DNA from: Lineus longissimus
Lineage: Eukaryota > Nemertea > Pilidiophora > Heteronemertea > Lineidae
Direction: 5' to 3'
Length of the DNA: 64,000 nt
NCBI RefSeq assembly: GCF_910592395.1
Contig: NC_088316.1
Location: forward strand, 19,842,001 to 19,906,000
Each line of letters opens with the position of its first letter. Within the stretch, counting starts at the first letter, position 1. The translations under genes and the position numbers were made by a program. A model generated the notes under the pieces. The model searched no databases. It was not told the origin of the DNA and saw nothing but the letters and a program-made list of their open reading frames with translations. Below, piece by piece: positions 43,786 through 56,906 of the stretch.

Positions 43786-46003
43786 TTAAACTTGCCGAAA
43801 GTCCGTCAGACCAACGTACGTCGGTGGTGGATGAAAATCTGAAAAGAGAAGTATGATTAATATAATAATTATCAACATTTGTTAGCATATCGAAACAAGC
43901 GTCAAAATCAAACACTTAGGTAAGTTCTGGAAATAGAAAATGAGCAATGGTAACATTGTTCTATCAAGCCTGGCTAAGTGAAGACGTTTCGATGAGAACT
44001 CACCTCCAGGGGTTCCGTTTAGTTCAACGTCACACATCGTCAGGTAAATCGTTCCGCTCAGGATGATATAGACTTATCTGCCATATCTTGGTGTTGTTCA
44101 TTTCAGGGTGTCAGTCCCTGATGCATGGCATTGTATGTCTCCAGGAGAGCCGACAACGGGCTGACTGTCTATCGTAGATCTCAATTTTCTGAACTCAGAT
44201 AATGACGTCTAACTCCTGCCACACGGTCGTCGTGCTGCTCGACAAATAAGATGCTTGATTTCCTCTTAATAGATCTTGCGAAAGTGTACGCTGAACTGCA
44301 AGCACATGCTTGAAAGGCCAACATGTTCTGTTCCAAATTCTGTTGAGCGCGGAGACATATACATCCACCTATCAGGAGTGACAAGGGTTTTCTAGGCTAC
44401 TCTTACCCGAACCGTCAGAACAATAATTTGATTATCGCTTGGTTAAACGGACAAAATTGGGCGAAGTATGCCTGGTGTATGACAAGACTATGCCTGTGGT
44501 AACTTGGCATACGCCGCCAGATCAAGAACAAAAGCAGTGTTACTTATTACATGCTTGGAAAAATTATCATCACATGATTCATCACATGATGAAATACGAA
44601 ATTTGAATACACACATGTAAAATAAGAATATAATTCATCACATCAAAAGACTGCCGTGAGGGAAAAACTCATTGTCACGTTTGTCAGGTCCACCTTCGTA
44701 TTTTGATGATTTACCCATGCGGAAGAGAGAGCATAGCGTTTAAACTTACCATTGGCTCTACTAATGATCAGCTTCCTAAGTTCCTCGATTTGGGCCTTAC
44801 CACTAACTGCACATCTCATCAGCGTTGTTGCGGCCAGCTTTCCCGTGAATTTGTACCCAGTACTTGTAGGCCTGAGTCCAACGTACAAATCATTCAACAT
44901 GTCTCGGGGTCCTATGGTTCCGACATTCTTGATGAAAACATTACCATCGACCCACATCACCAAATTGCCAGTTTGTTGACTGTAGCTGATCCCTACGAAC
45001 GACCATTTCTTAGTTGGTGGAGCAATATGAAATTGCGAATGGCTGCGTCCAGTACGGGCGACCAGGTTGATGTAAAGCTTGCCTCGATACATCCACATGT
45101 GAGTTCCGGCCGATCCTCGACCTCTCCACTCCACGATTGGCCCGTCTCTAAGCACGTCTTGGTAAAGATAAGTCGCGATTGTGAAACTATCACCCTCAAT
45201 ATCCAGCTTTCCGTCACTGGTTATCTTGACGTAGTTATGCCCGGTGAAAACCCATGCGTTGATACCTTCAGGGCCGGTGGTGAGAGATGTGGCTCCTACG
45301 GTAGATAGGGTTAGGCCACCAAGCCCGCTTGGTTTGGACTCGATGTTAGGTCCGAGAAGAAGCCACGAGCCACAGCTGGACAAGCCAGCTGAAACAGAAA
45401 TCAAACATTTGATCGACTAATACTAAGGCATGAAGGGTGTTTTACAAAAGTAGTCATTGTTTTACGAAGGTAGTCGTCACCAAAATTTGGCGAACACTAA
45501 ACTTTTAGATTCAAATTTTGAAGTCATTTTACAAAAATAATGAATTTATAGGAGAGAGATGGTGCATCGCTCTTGTGAGAACTGTGATTAAAAGTTTGTC
45601 AGATTTCAGCATCTATCGTTCCATCCGAAACAAAACTATTTACTGTTGTCTGGCTCTGCTGGGTGGATTGACGTGTGTTTTATGTATAATATGATACTCC
45701 TCAGCAGCTAAAGACACAATTTTCAAAAATTTCAAATGATTAGATTTTCCACATTTATTCATTGAAGTGTTTAAGTAGAATAGTCGGACGTTATATTCAC
45801 CTTACAAACCCGCCCATTAACGCATTTGAAATTACCGAAATGTATCAAGTATTGACATGGGCTTGGTACCAAAAGGCAACTAAAATTATCAGAAACTGCT
45901 GCCGGGAATTTTGAGGGAAAATTCGACTTAACTTACCGGAGGGAGTGACAACCGGAGCCCATGAAAGGACAAGGACCAAAACTGGCATCCACAGGAGAAA
46001 CAT
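43786..46003 (-). CDS. Secreted laminin-G/concanavalin-like protein, four exons
   Basis: Exons: 45937-46003 (signal peptide MFLLWMPVLVLVLSW), 44750-45388 (213 residues), 44004-44072 and 43786-43838 (terminal, ends FRQV then TAA). All joins are phase 1; total 828 nt, 275 residues. The large exon has the look of a LamG/pentraxin-like jelly roll: FTIATYLYQD, GPIVEWRGRG, MWMYRGKLYINLVA, W-x-FVGISYS, GNLVMWVDGNVF and a late GKLAATTLMRC. This fold usually binds carbohydrate or protein ligands outside the cell. The two small 3' exons are supported only by splice sites and frame; read-through of the large exon would give an alternative C-terminus. The start exon is paralogous to that of the giant gene. 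Confidence 0.78.
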
Positions 46004-49000
46004 GATGATGACTGTGAGGCAGTCGCAGCCAGAATGACGAGTTTATGACAGGGTCAAGATTTTAACCAGGCTCTCTGCAGCTGACATGATATGTCTCCCC
46101 GCCCAAATCAATGACCAGACTCGAATGAACGACAACCACGTTGATATTACATGCAGACATAATCTAATTTTTTCAGGGTTGTTGTGAGAAGTGAACTATT
46201 CAAAATGAAAGCTACATGACTGCACCAGTTGGCTACTCGAACCAGAGAGATCCTGAGAACTCATAACGAGCCAGAGGAAATCGTAGCCCGGCAGTTTTGA
46301 GAAAATCAAGAAGAACAATTCTACAAGGGCTTGCAATGCTTCAATGGGATGGACACCGGGAACTTGATCTTTCCATTCGCTTCACTCCGACAAAATGTTT
46401 TAAGTACCAGCACTGTTACTGGTCCTGGACTTTATAACACATTTGATAGATGAGAAATGATGAATCACTGGACAAGCGGGGTATTGGCGCAATTAGTTGG
46501 GAGCGGGGACTTCGTGATGTTGTAGTACAAATAGTCTGGGCCAAATAGCCTTCGCCCAAAAAACTGAACTAGTGAGCTTTAGTTTTCGGTGCTAAAATTG
46601 CCACCTCCAAATATGTTTAAAAAACCCTACACCCGATATTAGAGTTGGCATCAAGTAACATATCTTTTGTGTTGAGGACTCCAGGGTACGTACAAATCTG
46701 TTTTAGTCTGTGCAACCTTAGATGCCACACATCTGTTTCATTGTTTATAAAGGAATCGTTTTTATCAAGAGGACATTTTTCTATAAATCAGTCATACGAG
46801 TAAATTTCATATCGAGCTGCATCACACCTTTTCACGCTTGTGACAGCAAATCAATCTCATTTGCTTCAGTAACAACATACAGGCCCTCAGTGTCCGAACA
46901 AAACTCGGAAGTAAGTAGAATATCGTGAAAAAAGAAAATAAAACCCATTACAACTTGTTCGATCAGATGCTTTTTCGGCAAGGTCAACGTTCCGATTTCT
47001 TCATATAGATGGCGACATCGTGGTACTGGCATGCCACCTTGTCTACAGGAAGTGTCTATCCTGACAACTGCCGACCAATAGCAACCCTGGTAGCTTCTCA
47101 GCTCAACTGATGAGCTCTTACCGCCACGGTCATCCGTTAGCGCGGCTCGTTTCGTTACCACTAGGACTATGCACGTTAAACTGTGTACGCATGTAACATT
47201 AAAAAGGACCTACTTCCAGATAAAATTTCCGTCCGATCTGGTTCTTGGGCAGGCCATTAGGGGGCAAAATATGATATGAATGGCCGGAATCTTATAAAAT
47301 CAGGATCTTTTCGGGATTTTCGATCCGAGTCGTAAGCCAGATATAAAATGTTGCTTCACTTTGCTGCCACTAGAAGGCGTTTTACCTCAGTGATCCGTTA
47401 CATGTACCGATCCAGCACGACGAAGTCGACCTGATTGTGACGGGATGTGTCTTCAGTTACGTGACCGTCACATTAGCAGACGGCCCGAAGTAACCATTCT
47501 TGCAGAGGTGATCTCATCTTCGCCTCCTCGCCACTCATGCTTTAATTATTACCACGGTTAATAAATCAAGAAACAAGTCAATACAATAATCACAAACATT
47601 TAATTAACAAATAATTGAGTGGCAAATGTACAGCGTCACTTTATATACAGTAGCAAAAGGAGATGGAAACAAGCATTGCTTTAGCTCAAAACAAGTTCGG
47701 TGTCATCTCTAATCTTCCTACATGTGCCCGCTTCGTTGTGCTCCCTAAAGTCTGAAAGTCTCAATCCGTACAAGGTCGGGTGGGGGCCGGGTGGTGGTGC
47801 CGTCGGTTTCCTGCTCTGCCGTCGAATCCATATCACCCACTCTAACGCATGCAACACTAAATTCCTCAATCACGCATTGAACAAGATTGTCGCACACCAG
47901 GCCACATAAAGACTTAACGTTGTGATGGAACTATACTCTTCATGTTGTGATGGAATTAAATCACAGACATGGGAATACATTTAATGTTTTAGTATACCCT
48001 ATCCCTGCTGTGACTGATCCTGTAGGCCTAGATCATCATCACCGACTCAAATTCTGAAGCACACACGAAAAATGCCATAATACACATCTGAAATACACAC
48101 TTCCAAATGCAGCGGAACAACGCTCAGCGGACACACCTTCCTCCGCATGACATGGAAAAGCCGCCTTTGATAAGGTTCAGTGTTCTCTGTTGCCATAGGC
48201 GAACAGAATATATTGACATTGAGTGATGGTGTAACGAACCAGTGGAAAAAACCGATCTGGGAAGAAGTTCTTTGTGATCGACATGAACATTACAAATTTA
48301 GGGAAATCTACCTCTGTTTTGAGGAAAGCCAAGATTTTCACTCAGGCAATAATGACAATAACGAACAGCACACAACGCATGCTGATAGGACATCAGTTTT
48401 CCCTCACTCATCGGTCAAACATCCATATCTGCGCAGTCAACCTGTTATCCGCATCAATTTTTCCCACCATCCACCAATCACCAGTGCCCTATCTGCGGAG
48501 CAGAATCAATCAAGCCGGTCATCAGCAAATATTCCTCCAGTCATTGCATGACATTCATTGTCCGCACAGAGTAACTGCAAACAATCTGCAACCGATTCCA
48601 CACGTATCAGTCACTCACTTTCACGACATCGACGCACAGTCTTATCACACACCAAATATACTTTTGCTTTAAAGCACTCTTCAAACACATACACTACAAT
48701 AATGTGAATTTTGCGAAATCTGAGCTACATTCATAAGATTGGGCAACAACAATCAATGTCCTGCAGGCATGTGGCTTGCCTTAACGAGTCTTCTTATCCT
48801 AATACATGTATACAATCAACAAATAACGTCTTAAGCAAGGGTTATATAGAAAGTCGAAACGTTCAGAGGAAGCCATCTTTCTCAGCAACAGGCGAACATG
48901 CTCACCTCATACACACTTGGCAAGATCTTCGGGATTGTCTTTCGATCAAGCTGACAGAACACATTCACAGGAGACACATTCACAGCTCGCAGAGACACAC

Positions 49001-50175
49001 GAGCATGCCGGTTTCTTTTGATCTACTGTCTCCCTTTGTGGAGGTGGGAGGTATATTTGTGTGTCAAACATAGTTCTTGTTTCCACCTCCCCATGGGAGT
49101 GTAGTGACGATACAAACCTATGATTCCACGACGACTAAAGTAAAGACAGTGACGGAGTACCTTAACCCTGTACAGAATATTATGAAAGGTCATGACTATG
49201 AAATAGGAATTTCATAATCATATACAGATACAGTTTTATCTATGTATATATTTACAAGATCCGCCCTCCAAATGAGACATGCGAGATATAAGGCATCAGT
49301 ACACACAGAAACGATCCACTACATGACTGGTTGGGTGGTTTAGCAACCTATTTCTCATTTAACACCGCCTGTCCATGTAGATTAGACACAGTTATGACAA
49401 TTAGGCACATTATATTAAAACACGCCATATCACGAGTTACATGCATTATGATTTGCTTATGTACAATATCAACAATATAAAACGCCGCAATCTTATACAA
49501 TATATTCGTAATAATTACCGATTGGAATAATTTATATATAACACAAAAAAACTCAACACTTCCCGCCGACGTATCAAAACCTTCATGTATCGGGCGGCAA
49601 TAAAAAAACGTCCCCAACTTTAAGGATTTTAAAAAGACGTGTGGATTTTAATTAGACATTATTAGAGTCATCGTGAACATTTTCATGCAATATTGTGGTG
49701 AGTACCTTTCGAAGTAGAGCCTCTCAAGATGCAGGATATAACCACTAAAACAAGCAAGTAAATGAAGAAAACACTTTGATCCGTGTCGCGTTAACTGGAA
49801 AAGTCATGAAATAGTAGATTACCAAGTACGCATGTACAAACTCTTGTTTCACCGATGTTAGAGCAGTTCTGAACACTCAATTCAAGCTAGATATAATGCA
49901 CATGGTCGTTCTCTGCATATACACATAAACAGTCACCCAGACAAGGGAGTTTTATCCGCACTATTAGTATATCAGACATACATTTTGCACGGATGCGGTG
50001 AACCGAGCGGAAGTTGTGTGGCTTTTCCTGCCTTCACTTTGTTCTGACTTAATGCAACAGTATCTTCTCCAGTAAACCTCAATAGCTGTCTGGAAGGATT
50101 CAACACAGTAAGGCATTGATTGGGTCGCTTACAGCCCAACTGTGGTGAAAACTCAAATCAAGTATCGTTCAATCA
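46004..50175. other. 4.2 kb without supported coding sequence
   Basis: Between the LamG gene start and the stop codon of the channel gene. It probably holds the LamG promoter on the left and the channel 3' UTR on the right. Open frames here (for example on the plus strand near 48180-49073) lack domain features, splice context or codon-like composition. Confidence 0.6.
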
Positions 50176-52654
50176 TCAGTGCTGAGCATCCAAGTATTTT
50201 CTAAACGTTGGGTGCTGGTAAATAGTCCAATACACAGCATTGAAAAGCACAAACAAAGAAGGAAATGCGATCCTGGAAACATAGTCGACGTGTTTGGCTT
50301 TCGTTCGACTTGGAAAGCAGAAAACCCGACCAAGGCATGAGCACATAGACCTTTTCTTATTTTTATTAGCGTTCTTCTTCAAGCCTCGCTTTGACGTTGA
50401 GCTAGCATTGCTATCCACCGGAGTGTAAGAGTTTTTACTTGTCCTGTAGACCGTGTCTAGTTCTATCTCCCCACCTGCTTGATGGGAGCCTTCCCGGCCA
50501 GGCGTACCCATTTTTAAACGCTCCTGAAACAGTACAAATCGCTTAGTTTAGAGCTTCACTATTAAGTCATACAGATGCTGTCATCTAGAAGGCCAAGCTC
50601 ACAACCTGCTACCGACCCATAAATCGATCGGCATTAGGTGTTTAACACAGAATGCACGTTTATCTTTTTACTTTTTGATCATTACATTTATACGGACTGG
50701 TGAGATCTTGCCACTAAAACACCAGCAGTTATGCTTTACTAGTGTTCTCTTTCAGCTGTTGAAAGTTTGGGATGTACTCTACACCGTCAGTCCGTTTTCG
50801 ATACTGGTGTTTTCTGTCGTTGATTTACTCGTCGAAGACATTAGATGCTGCCTTTCCTCTTCCGGGTGTCAGTGATTTATGACGGAAAGGCATGTTGATT
50901 CAACTGATGGTTTGCTTACAACTTAGCTATTCGCACTCACCTGGATTTGTTTTCTCCGCAACTGCTTCCTCCTGAGTGAATTAGCCACTGCAAACTCCAG
51001 CAAAGCCGCAAACACAAACAAAAGGCAAGCGGCATGCCAAACGTCAATGGCTTTGACATAAGATACCTTCGGCGTACTATCGTTGACGTTGGCATTTTGT
51101 GTGGTTACTGTGAGAACCGTGACCACGCCGAGGGAGGTACGAGCAGCAACTGCGTCTGGGCTTAGGAAGAAGGAGACCCAGGAGATGATTACAACCAGCA
51201 TGGAAGGTATGTACACTTGGATGATGTAGTAACCGTATTTTCTGGCCAATGTCAGGCTGAAGGTCAGGCACGTGAAGTTCCCTGGAATTATAACACTGGG
51301 ACTGAATATAGTTCATCACAAGATGACCAGTAGCTGGTGATATCATTTGACCGCCATCTTCGTAGGTGAGACCACAACAGGCAAACCAGAGAAAGAGAAA
51401 TCACGCGGGGAAGCAAGCGCATGAACACTGGGGGTGATCATTGAGTCCTGTTGGTGACAACATGAGAAGAGCTACCCACTGCTCGACATAGAGAGCATAT
51501 GGTGATAATTACCTGTTCTATATTTTCTCACGCATTTTAACTCCACTGCTTCCTCGACGATCTCAAACTTGGGCAATGTCATCTCTTCATTTATCGCCAC
51601 GCCGTCGCCATTTCGGTGCCACTGAAATATGACGTCATCTGTACGCATGGCATCTGAAAAAAGAGTACGAAATTCATGATTAAGTCTTCTGTTGGTCTCA
51701 GTAGATATAGATGACGGAGTTACTGAGCTCTCAACCTGGTATCACAATCCACCTTTCTTTGAGATCTCTGGTTACTTTGATGGTTAATCAATAACTTCAA
51801 GAAGAAAGATATACGACTCAACCTCGCCTCAGGTATTGATGGCGTCATACAATAACTTGATACGAGGTTGTTTTCTCCCTATCGGAAACAGCTCACAACA
51901 ATGAGAACGGGGTTTTGCCTATATTCAGGTTTACACGAGATATTGGAAGACAAAATACACTTACAACTGGTCATTATTATTCTACACTTCTGTGTGTCCA
52001 TTGGGAATAGATAAAGTTTCATCGGACAGTGGAGCTTCACTGATATCCTGGAAGCAACAAAAGGTCAGGGAAGAAATGCGAAGTTACGGTATCTCTTTCA
52101 GACTAACGTTTTCGGTTTAGATATTGAAGGCTGTCCTTTGTACATACGCATATCCAGTGTGCCAGTATTGATGCGGATTTTAAGTTACCCGACGACGTCT
52201 GACTTAAATTTGCAAGAAGGACAAAATGAAGTTAAATTGTTGGCACTACTTTGTAGCTGCTGAATTTGACAGTTAACTCAATTCTCTGCTTTCCTTAATT
52301 AAACATTTCCCCAGTTAAAACCTTGCCACAGCATTGATGCTCCTTACCTTTCTGTTGCATAAATATCTCCTGTCAGCGTTATCACGTGCATTGCCGAGTT
52401 TTTCTTGGTGATTGTGTGATAAAAGGCATACTTTGAATTGAGAAAGAAAAGATCAGGCCGCCATAAACGACGTTTTAGTTCACCTTCAACCTCTACGTTG
52501 AAGGTCGGGTTAGCCACCTGCATGTCCAGATTGATAAGCCTTTGATCTGTCCACCATTGTTGTAAAAATAAGTCCACTTCCATATCCATGGCTATTTCAT
52601 CCACGGAGCTGATGCTGTTTATGTAAACCATTGTCCAAACTTTAGTTGGTCTTT
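50176..52654 (-). CDS. Cys-loop ligand-gated ion channel, GlyR/GluCl-like, last five exons
   Basis: Exons 52348-52654, 51965-52047, 51513-51653, 50941-51281, 50176-50523 join in frame. Seen: beta-strand core with PTKVWTMVYINS and LWRPDLFFLN; a 13-residue Cys-loop CPMKLYLFPMDTQKC; a second cysteine pair C-x10-C (KCVRKYRTGNFTC), as in glycine and glutamate-gated chloride channels; TM1 GYYIIQVYIPSMLVV; TM2 AVAARTSLGVVTVLTVTTQ; TM2-TM3 loop KVSYVKAIDVW; TM3; a short basic intracellular loop (KKNANKNKKRS); TM4 ending in YLDAQH. Established: pentameric plasma-membrane channel for a neurotransmitter. The ligand cannot be read from sequence. The pore lacks the usual Pro at -2' and Arg at 19'. Signal peptide and N-terminal exons are missing. 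Confidence 0.88.
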
Positions 52655-55600
52655 CTGAAAAGACAAATTTGAAAATATTTAGCTTTGATGTCAATGAGGT
52701 GATTCTATGAGTTATGTCTGTTGGGCTTTCCTAAAAACAAATACGAGTATTGGCTATATCACCAGTGGAACTCTGATACTTCGTGATGTGACTATCGCTC
52801 GAGAAGGAGGTCATTACGCCAGCAACGACTTGACATGATAATTGAGGATCAGACAAATACAGTGAAATGGAGTCGAGAATCGGTTTCTGACGTCGAATGC
52901 TGGACCCAAAAAAACTTACAGTAACTGCAGCGTATGAAGAAAGGCGTTGTGACTGAACATCAGTGACAACGTGGCTTTACTTTCGGCAAGTTTGCCAGAT
53001 GTCATTAAGTGACCAGGCATTCCACAGCGTCACCATTCAGCATTGGTGCACTGTGGTAATCTCATTTAGCCTTCGAGATGGGTTTTGTGGTAAAAAAGAA
53101 GGTCCGCCATGACTAATGTTGCTATGTGACAGTAGCCTCTGGCTTGGCTGTTAAAAATTGCAAAAGGCTCATTTCAGAATTTGTTAAGAAAAAGTTTGTT
53201 CATGTAATGCATGTATTTTTTTGACAGGTTGCTGTGACTGAAGGCGGAATTAGCATAAGCTTTTATGTCCTAGCTCGACCTTCGCATTATGAACTGGAAT
53301 ACACAATCAGAGGAACAGAGTTTGCGTCTGGCGGAGCCTGCTCTCCGGCTTATGATAACCGAGCCAGTCGCAAGAGATGTATGGCTGTTATCATAACAGT
53401 ACCTCTGCCATGAGCCATCCATCAATCAGCATCCACAGGTTTCGGCCCCATGACTTCTGCTATAAGGGCAACGCGCTTGCACCCAAAGCGTTTTTAAGCC
53501 TGTCCAGTTTCACCATTAGGACACAAATAATGACAGACTGTATTGACTGATACTACCCGAGTGGCCAGAATCAGCACAGTAATGGCATGGACTTCGGTGG
53601 CGATCGCTTTATAATTAATTATACCCATTCCCGATCCTCGATGAGTCTATAATCATTCGTGGTCCAGCCAGTTAGACCAGGGAGATGCTTTCTTGTCAGC
53701 CTCAAAATTAAGTAGCTTACAAGCTCAGCGTTTGATTGTAAGACTGAGGCTTCAATGTTACCGCTCGTGGGACCAGCTCTGACATGTACAGTGAAGGTAA
53801 ACATAACATGATGCAGAAAGAGGAAAATACTAATACAAAATACGCTGAATTATTTAGGGCAGTTATCATTATGTCTACCTCATACACAAGTTGTTGGCGT
53901 CCGGGACTGCAGCTTTATTCGATCTAGGCAGACAGGTGGATGATGTTTACGTTGGTATAACGGCCACGTCTTCGTAAATAGCATGAATTACTAAAGTTAC
54001 AAATCGACAACAACTACAAAATGCACAATTTACACAGCATTTACACTATGAATGCAGCTTTGGAGCTTGTGTATCTTTTTCAGAATAAGACTTGAGTGTC
54101 TTTTTCAGAATAAGACTCTGACAGCGGCAACGAATTCCAAGCGGGAATCACTAACTCAGAATGTCAGTTGTTTCTGTCGTTACTTGCGCAGCTGACCCGT
54201 AATATAATGCTGAAAGGAGGATTGTCGAGCTGGTACGCCACCATATCGAGATAAGCAGATACCACTCATTAGCATAAACCATCCGGTGTCGAAACTGATC
54301 TATACTTAGTTCGACGAACGCTATTTATGACTTCCAAACGTATATAGATGAATTGAGAGAAGGAATCAGACAGCTTGGTATCTGTACGTCAGCGACGATA
54401 TCATACCACGGTCAGACCGTCAAGATTGGGATATTCATGGTTATACGTATGTCCGACGGGAATGAGTTCACGGCGTATCATTTCATGGGTGAAATCGACC
54501 TGACAGCCCGGGTTGAGACTGTTTTGATAAGTCGTAATGTTCTTTGTCTTGTTCATACAATGGGCTGGCAACACGATTCGATTTCAAGTGACGACGGCAC
54601 GTCGAAATTGTCGCTAACTTGCTATTTTTTTTCTTTCCCGCTCAACCTGCGTAAATGTAACCTCCATGCCTTCCGGCACTACGAAGGAAACCTCACTTCG
54701 CCCTAAGCCTTTCTCACAACAAGGATTTGTCTCCAGATTCTGTTAATTGACATGAGAAATCCAAAATGCATTCGCAGACGAAGAGTTTGTATCTTCCATC
54801 TTCATCTAAAATTCAAATTTGCTTGTTTGCGGGCGCGTTAGCTATTCTTGATTTCATGCAAGCCTTTGAGACATTGACAGAAATCATCATGAGAAGATAG
54901 ACCTTAGTTTTCCGATAAGCGATTCTTCATCGATTTTTTATGTCCTAAAGATTCATACTTTAAGATGCCATAATTCTTCTTATCTCTCATCTGATTATAG
55001 GATATGGGTCGGAAAGTTATGGTTTGGCTGACTTAATCTCTCCATAACCCACTCCATTTTCCTCAACTAATAAACCGGCGAGACACTCTGAGGGAATCGA
55101 CTCTCATATGTCAAAGGGGATGTTATACAGATTTATGGATGAGGAGGGAGATATAATCGGGATTGCCGTCACAACCTGATACAAGAAGACGGGATCAGAG
55201 ATAGCTTGTTGCCGGTTGTGAAATATGCTCTAAGGAACACAGGTTCCAGACTCGGGTGAAGCAATCTAAGGGATACACATTTGAGCTGCTATGGCTTTGA
55301 ATGTCGCGGAGACAAGTAGTTATTTTATTTGCTTTTCATCTCTTAAACGTAGGTTCGTATTGAAGGTCATGAGTTTCAATAAAATTAACATCTTAATACG
55401 TCACCAAACAAATGCCAAAGGGAAGGACGCCTTTTCCAGGGGGACATTTGAGATTGCTACATCGATATGTTTTTGCTATCGTTTGACTGTTCAAAGCAAA
55501 TCCTTAATGTTAAACGGAAACAACATGATTTATGGTTCGTTCACCATCAATATTGTTTAGCAATCCGAAAAATTAAATTACCACTTTTAAATATGGCTTG

Positions 55601-56680
55601 CGTTTATAAAGATGGGAAATACCCGGCGCTTGGTTTTCAAAAGAGATTAGTGATTGTTCAAATGGGGGCAGTCAATCAACCATACTCCTGATAATCATGC
55701 CAGATTCCTTACTCCTCTGTCAAAATAGCTCATTCTTTACATTCAAAGTAAATTTCAGTTCAATGTAGGTTGAGAAATATTACACGAACGTTTAGACGTT
55801 AACTATTTATTCAAGTGTGGGAGGTTCTAGTAAAGGGGATTTGGGATGGACTAAAGGATGCTGTTGAAGATCATGATTGATAGCGAGTAATTGGTAAAAA
55901 GTCTTCGTTAAATTTTCGGCTCATAAATCTGGTTTATAGCAGAGAATGGGTTTAGCTGAGCGACTGAGCCCTGGTACGTAAAGACGGGAATCCAGGGAAG
56001 TAAATTGCCTAAGCTTTCCTTAGTATCTTCTGAATCACTTGAAACCGGGTCATCAATCTCACAGAAGCGGACAATGATTACGCCCTTTATTTTCTCAGAT
56101 ATGTTTGTTTGCGCTGAAAGCTATCTATGTGAAGGAGGTCCATTGAAACATATTGACAGGTTTATCCATCACTTTAGCTCTAATGTGATAACTATTCAAA
56201 GACGCCGTTCATGGCCATGGACATCGCTTGAAGAGGGCGGCGCTAACTTGCTTTCCAAGAATAGCTCAAAGACTGACTCGCCAACACTAAGCTTTCTTTA
56301 GTGAAATAGTTACCATCTGCGGATAAGAGGTCGTGTGCCTAGCGAAACTAAAATTAACAATATCATGTTCTAAACACTAATAAAGAGACCAGATCACAAT
56401 GTGGTTCTTATTGCGGTTATTATTGCTCGAGAATCTTTGACAAACTCTCTAATCGCCGTTGCTTTTTCTGTCCCGATGATGTTCAATTTCTTTACACAAT
56501 CTCATCAAAATCTAATTTTCACATTCTATCATTGAACTCCTTGAATAGGAGGGACGAAGTAACTCAAGCAACTCACCACTGTTGATATTAGAGTCTCCTC
56601 TGCGAAAGCAGTAAGCTATGAACATGACTCAATACCATCATATTGCTAGTTCAGCAAGAGCATTTGTGGTGGCTTTTATT
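52655..56680. other. 4 kb with no exon identified; may hold the channel's N-terminal exons
   Basis: The first found channel exon starts mid-domain, so signal peptide and N-terminal helix exons must lie upstream on the minus strand, here or beyond the LINE. I searched for a YD-x-R-x-RP type motif next to splice sites and did not find one. A 61-residue open frame at 53619-53804 has no channel features. Confidence 0.5.
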
Positions 56681-56906
56681 CCTTGCCAACAGCAACTTCA
56701 AGCTCGGGGCCTGGGATGCTAACGTTGTTCAATCAGAACTTGATCAAGATATCCCAGATCATAGGCTACTATGTGTCTGGTGTCTGGTGTCTGAGTGAGC
56801 GCTGGTTAGCTGCTGCTCCTTGGTCTCTTGATAATTTGTGTTTTTTCATCTGGATTGACAGTTTTTAAAGATCTGTTTCTTGGACTAACTGTTTTGTGAA
56901 TAGACA

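Noticed and set aside
44703-45308. 201-codon plus-strand open frame
   Set aside because: It is the antisense shadow of the LamG exon; the minus strand has the domain features and splice sites.
48180-49073. Several plus-strand frames of 120-130 codons
   Set aside because: Low-complexity His/Ser/Gln-rich peptides, overlapping in different frames, with no domain, signal peptide or splice context.
53619-53804. Minus-strand frame considered as an N-terminal channel exon
   Set aside because: It lacks the YD-x-R-x-RP type motif and has no splice borders that join in frame to the exon at 52348-52654.
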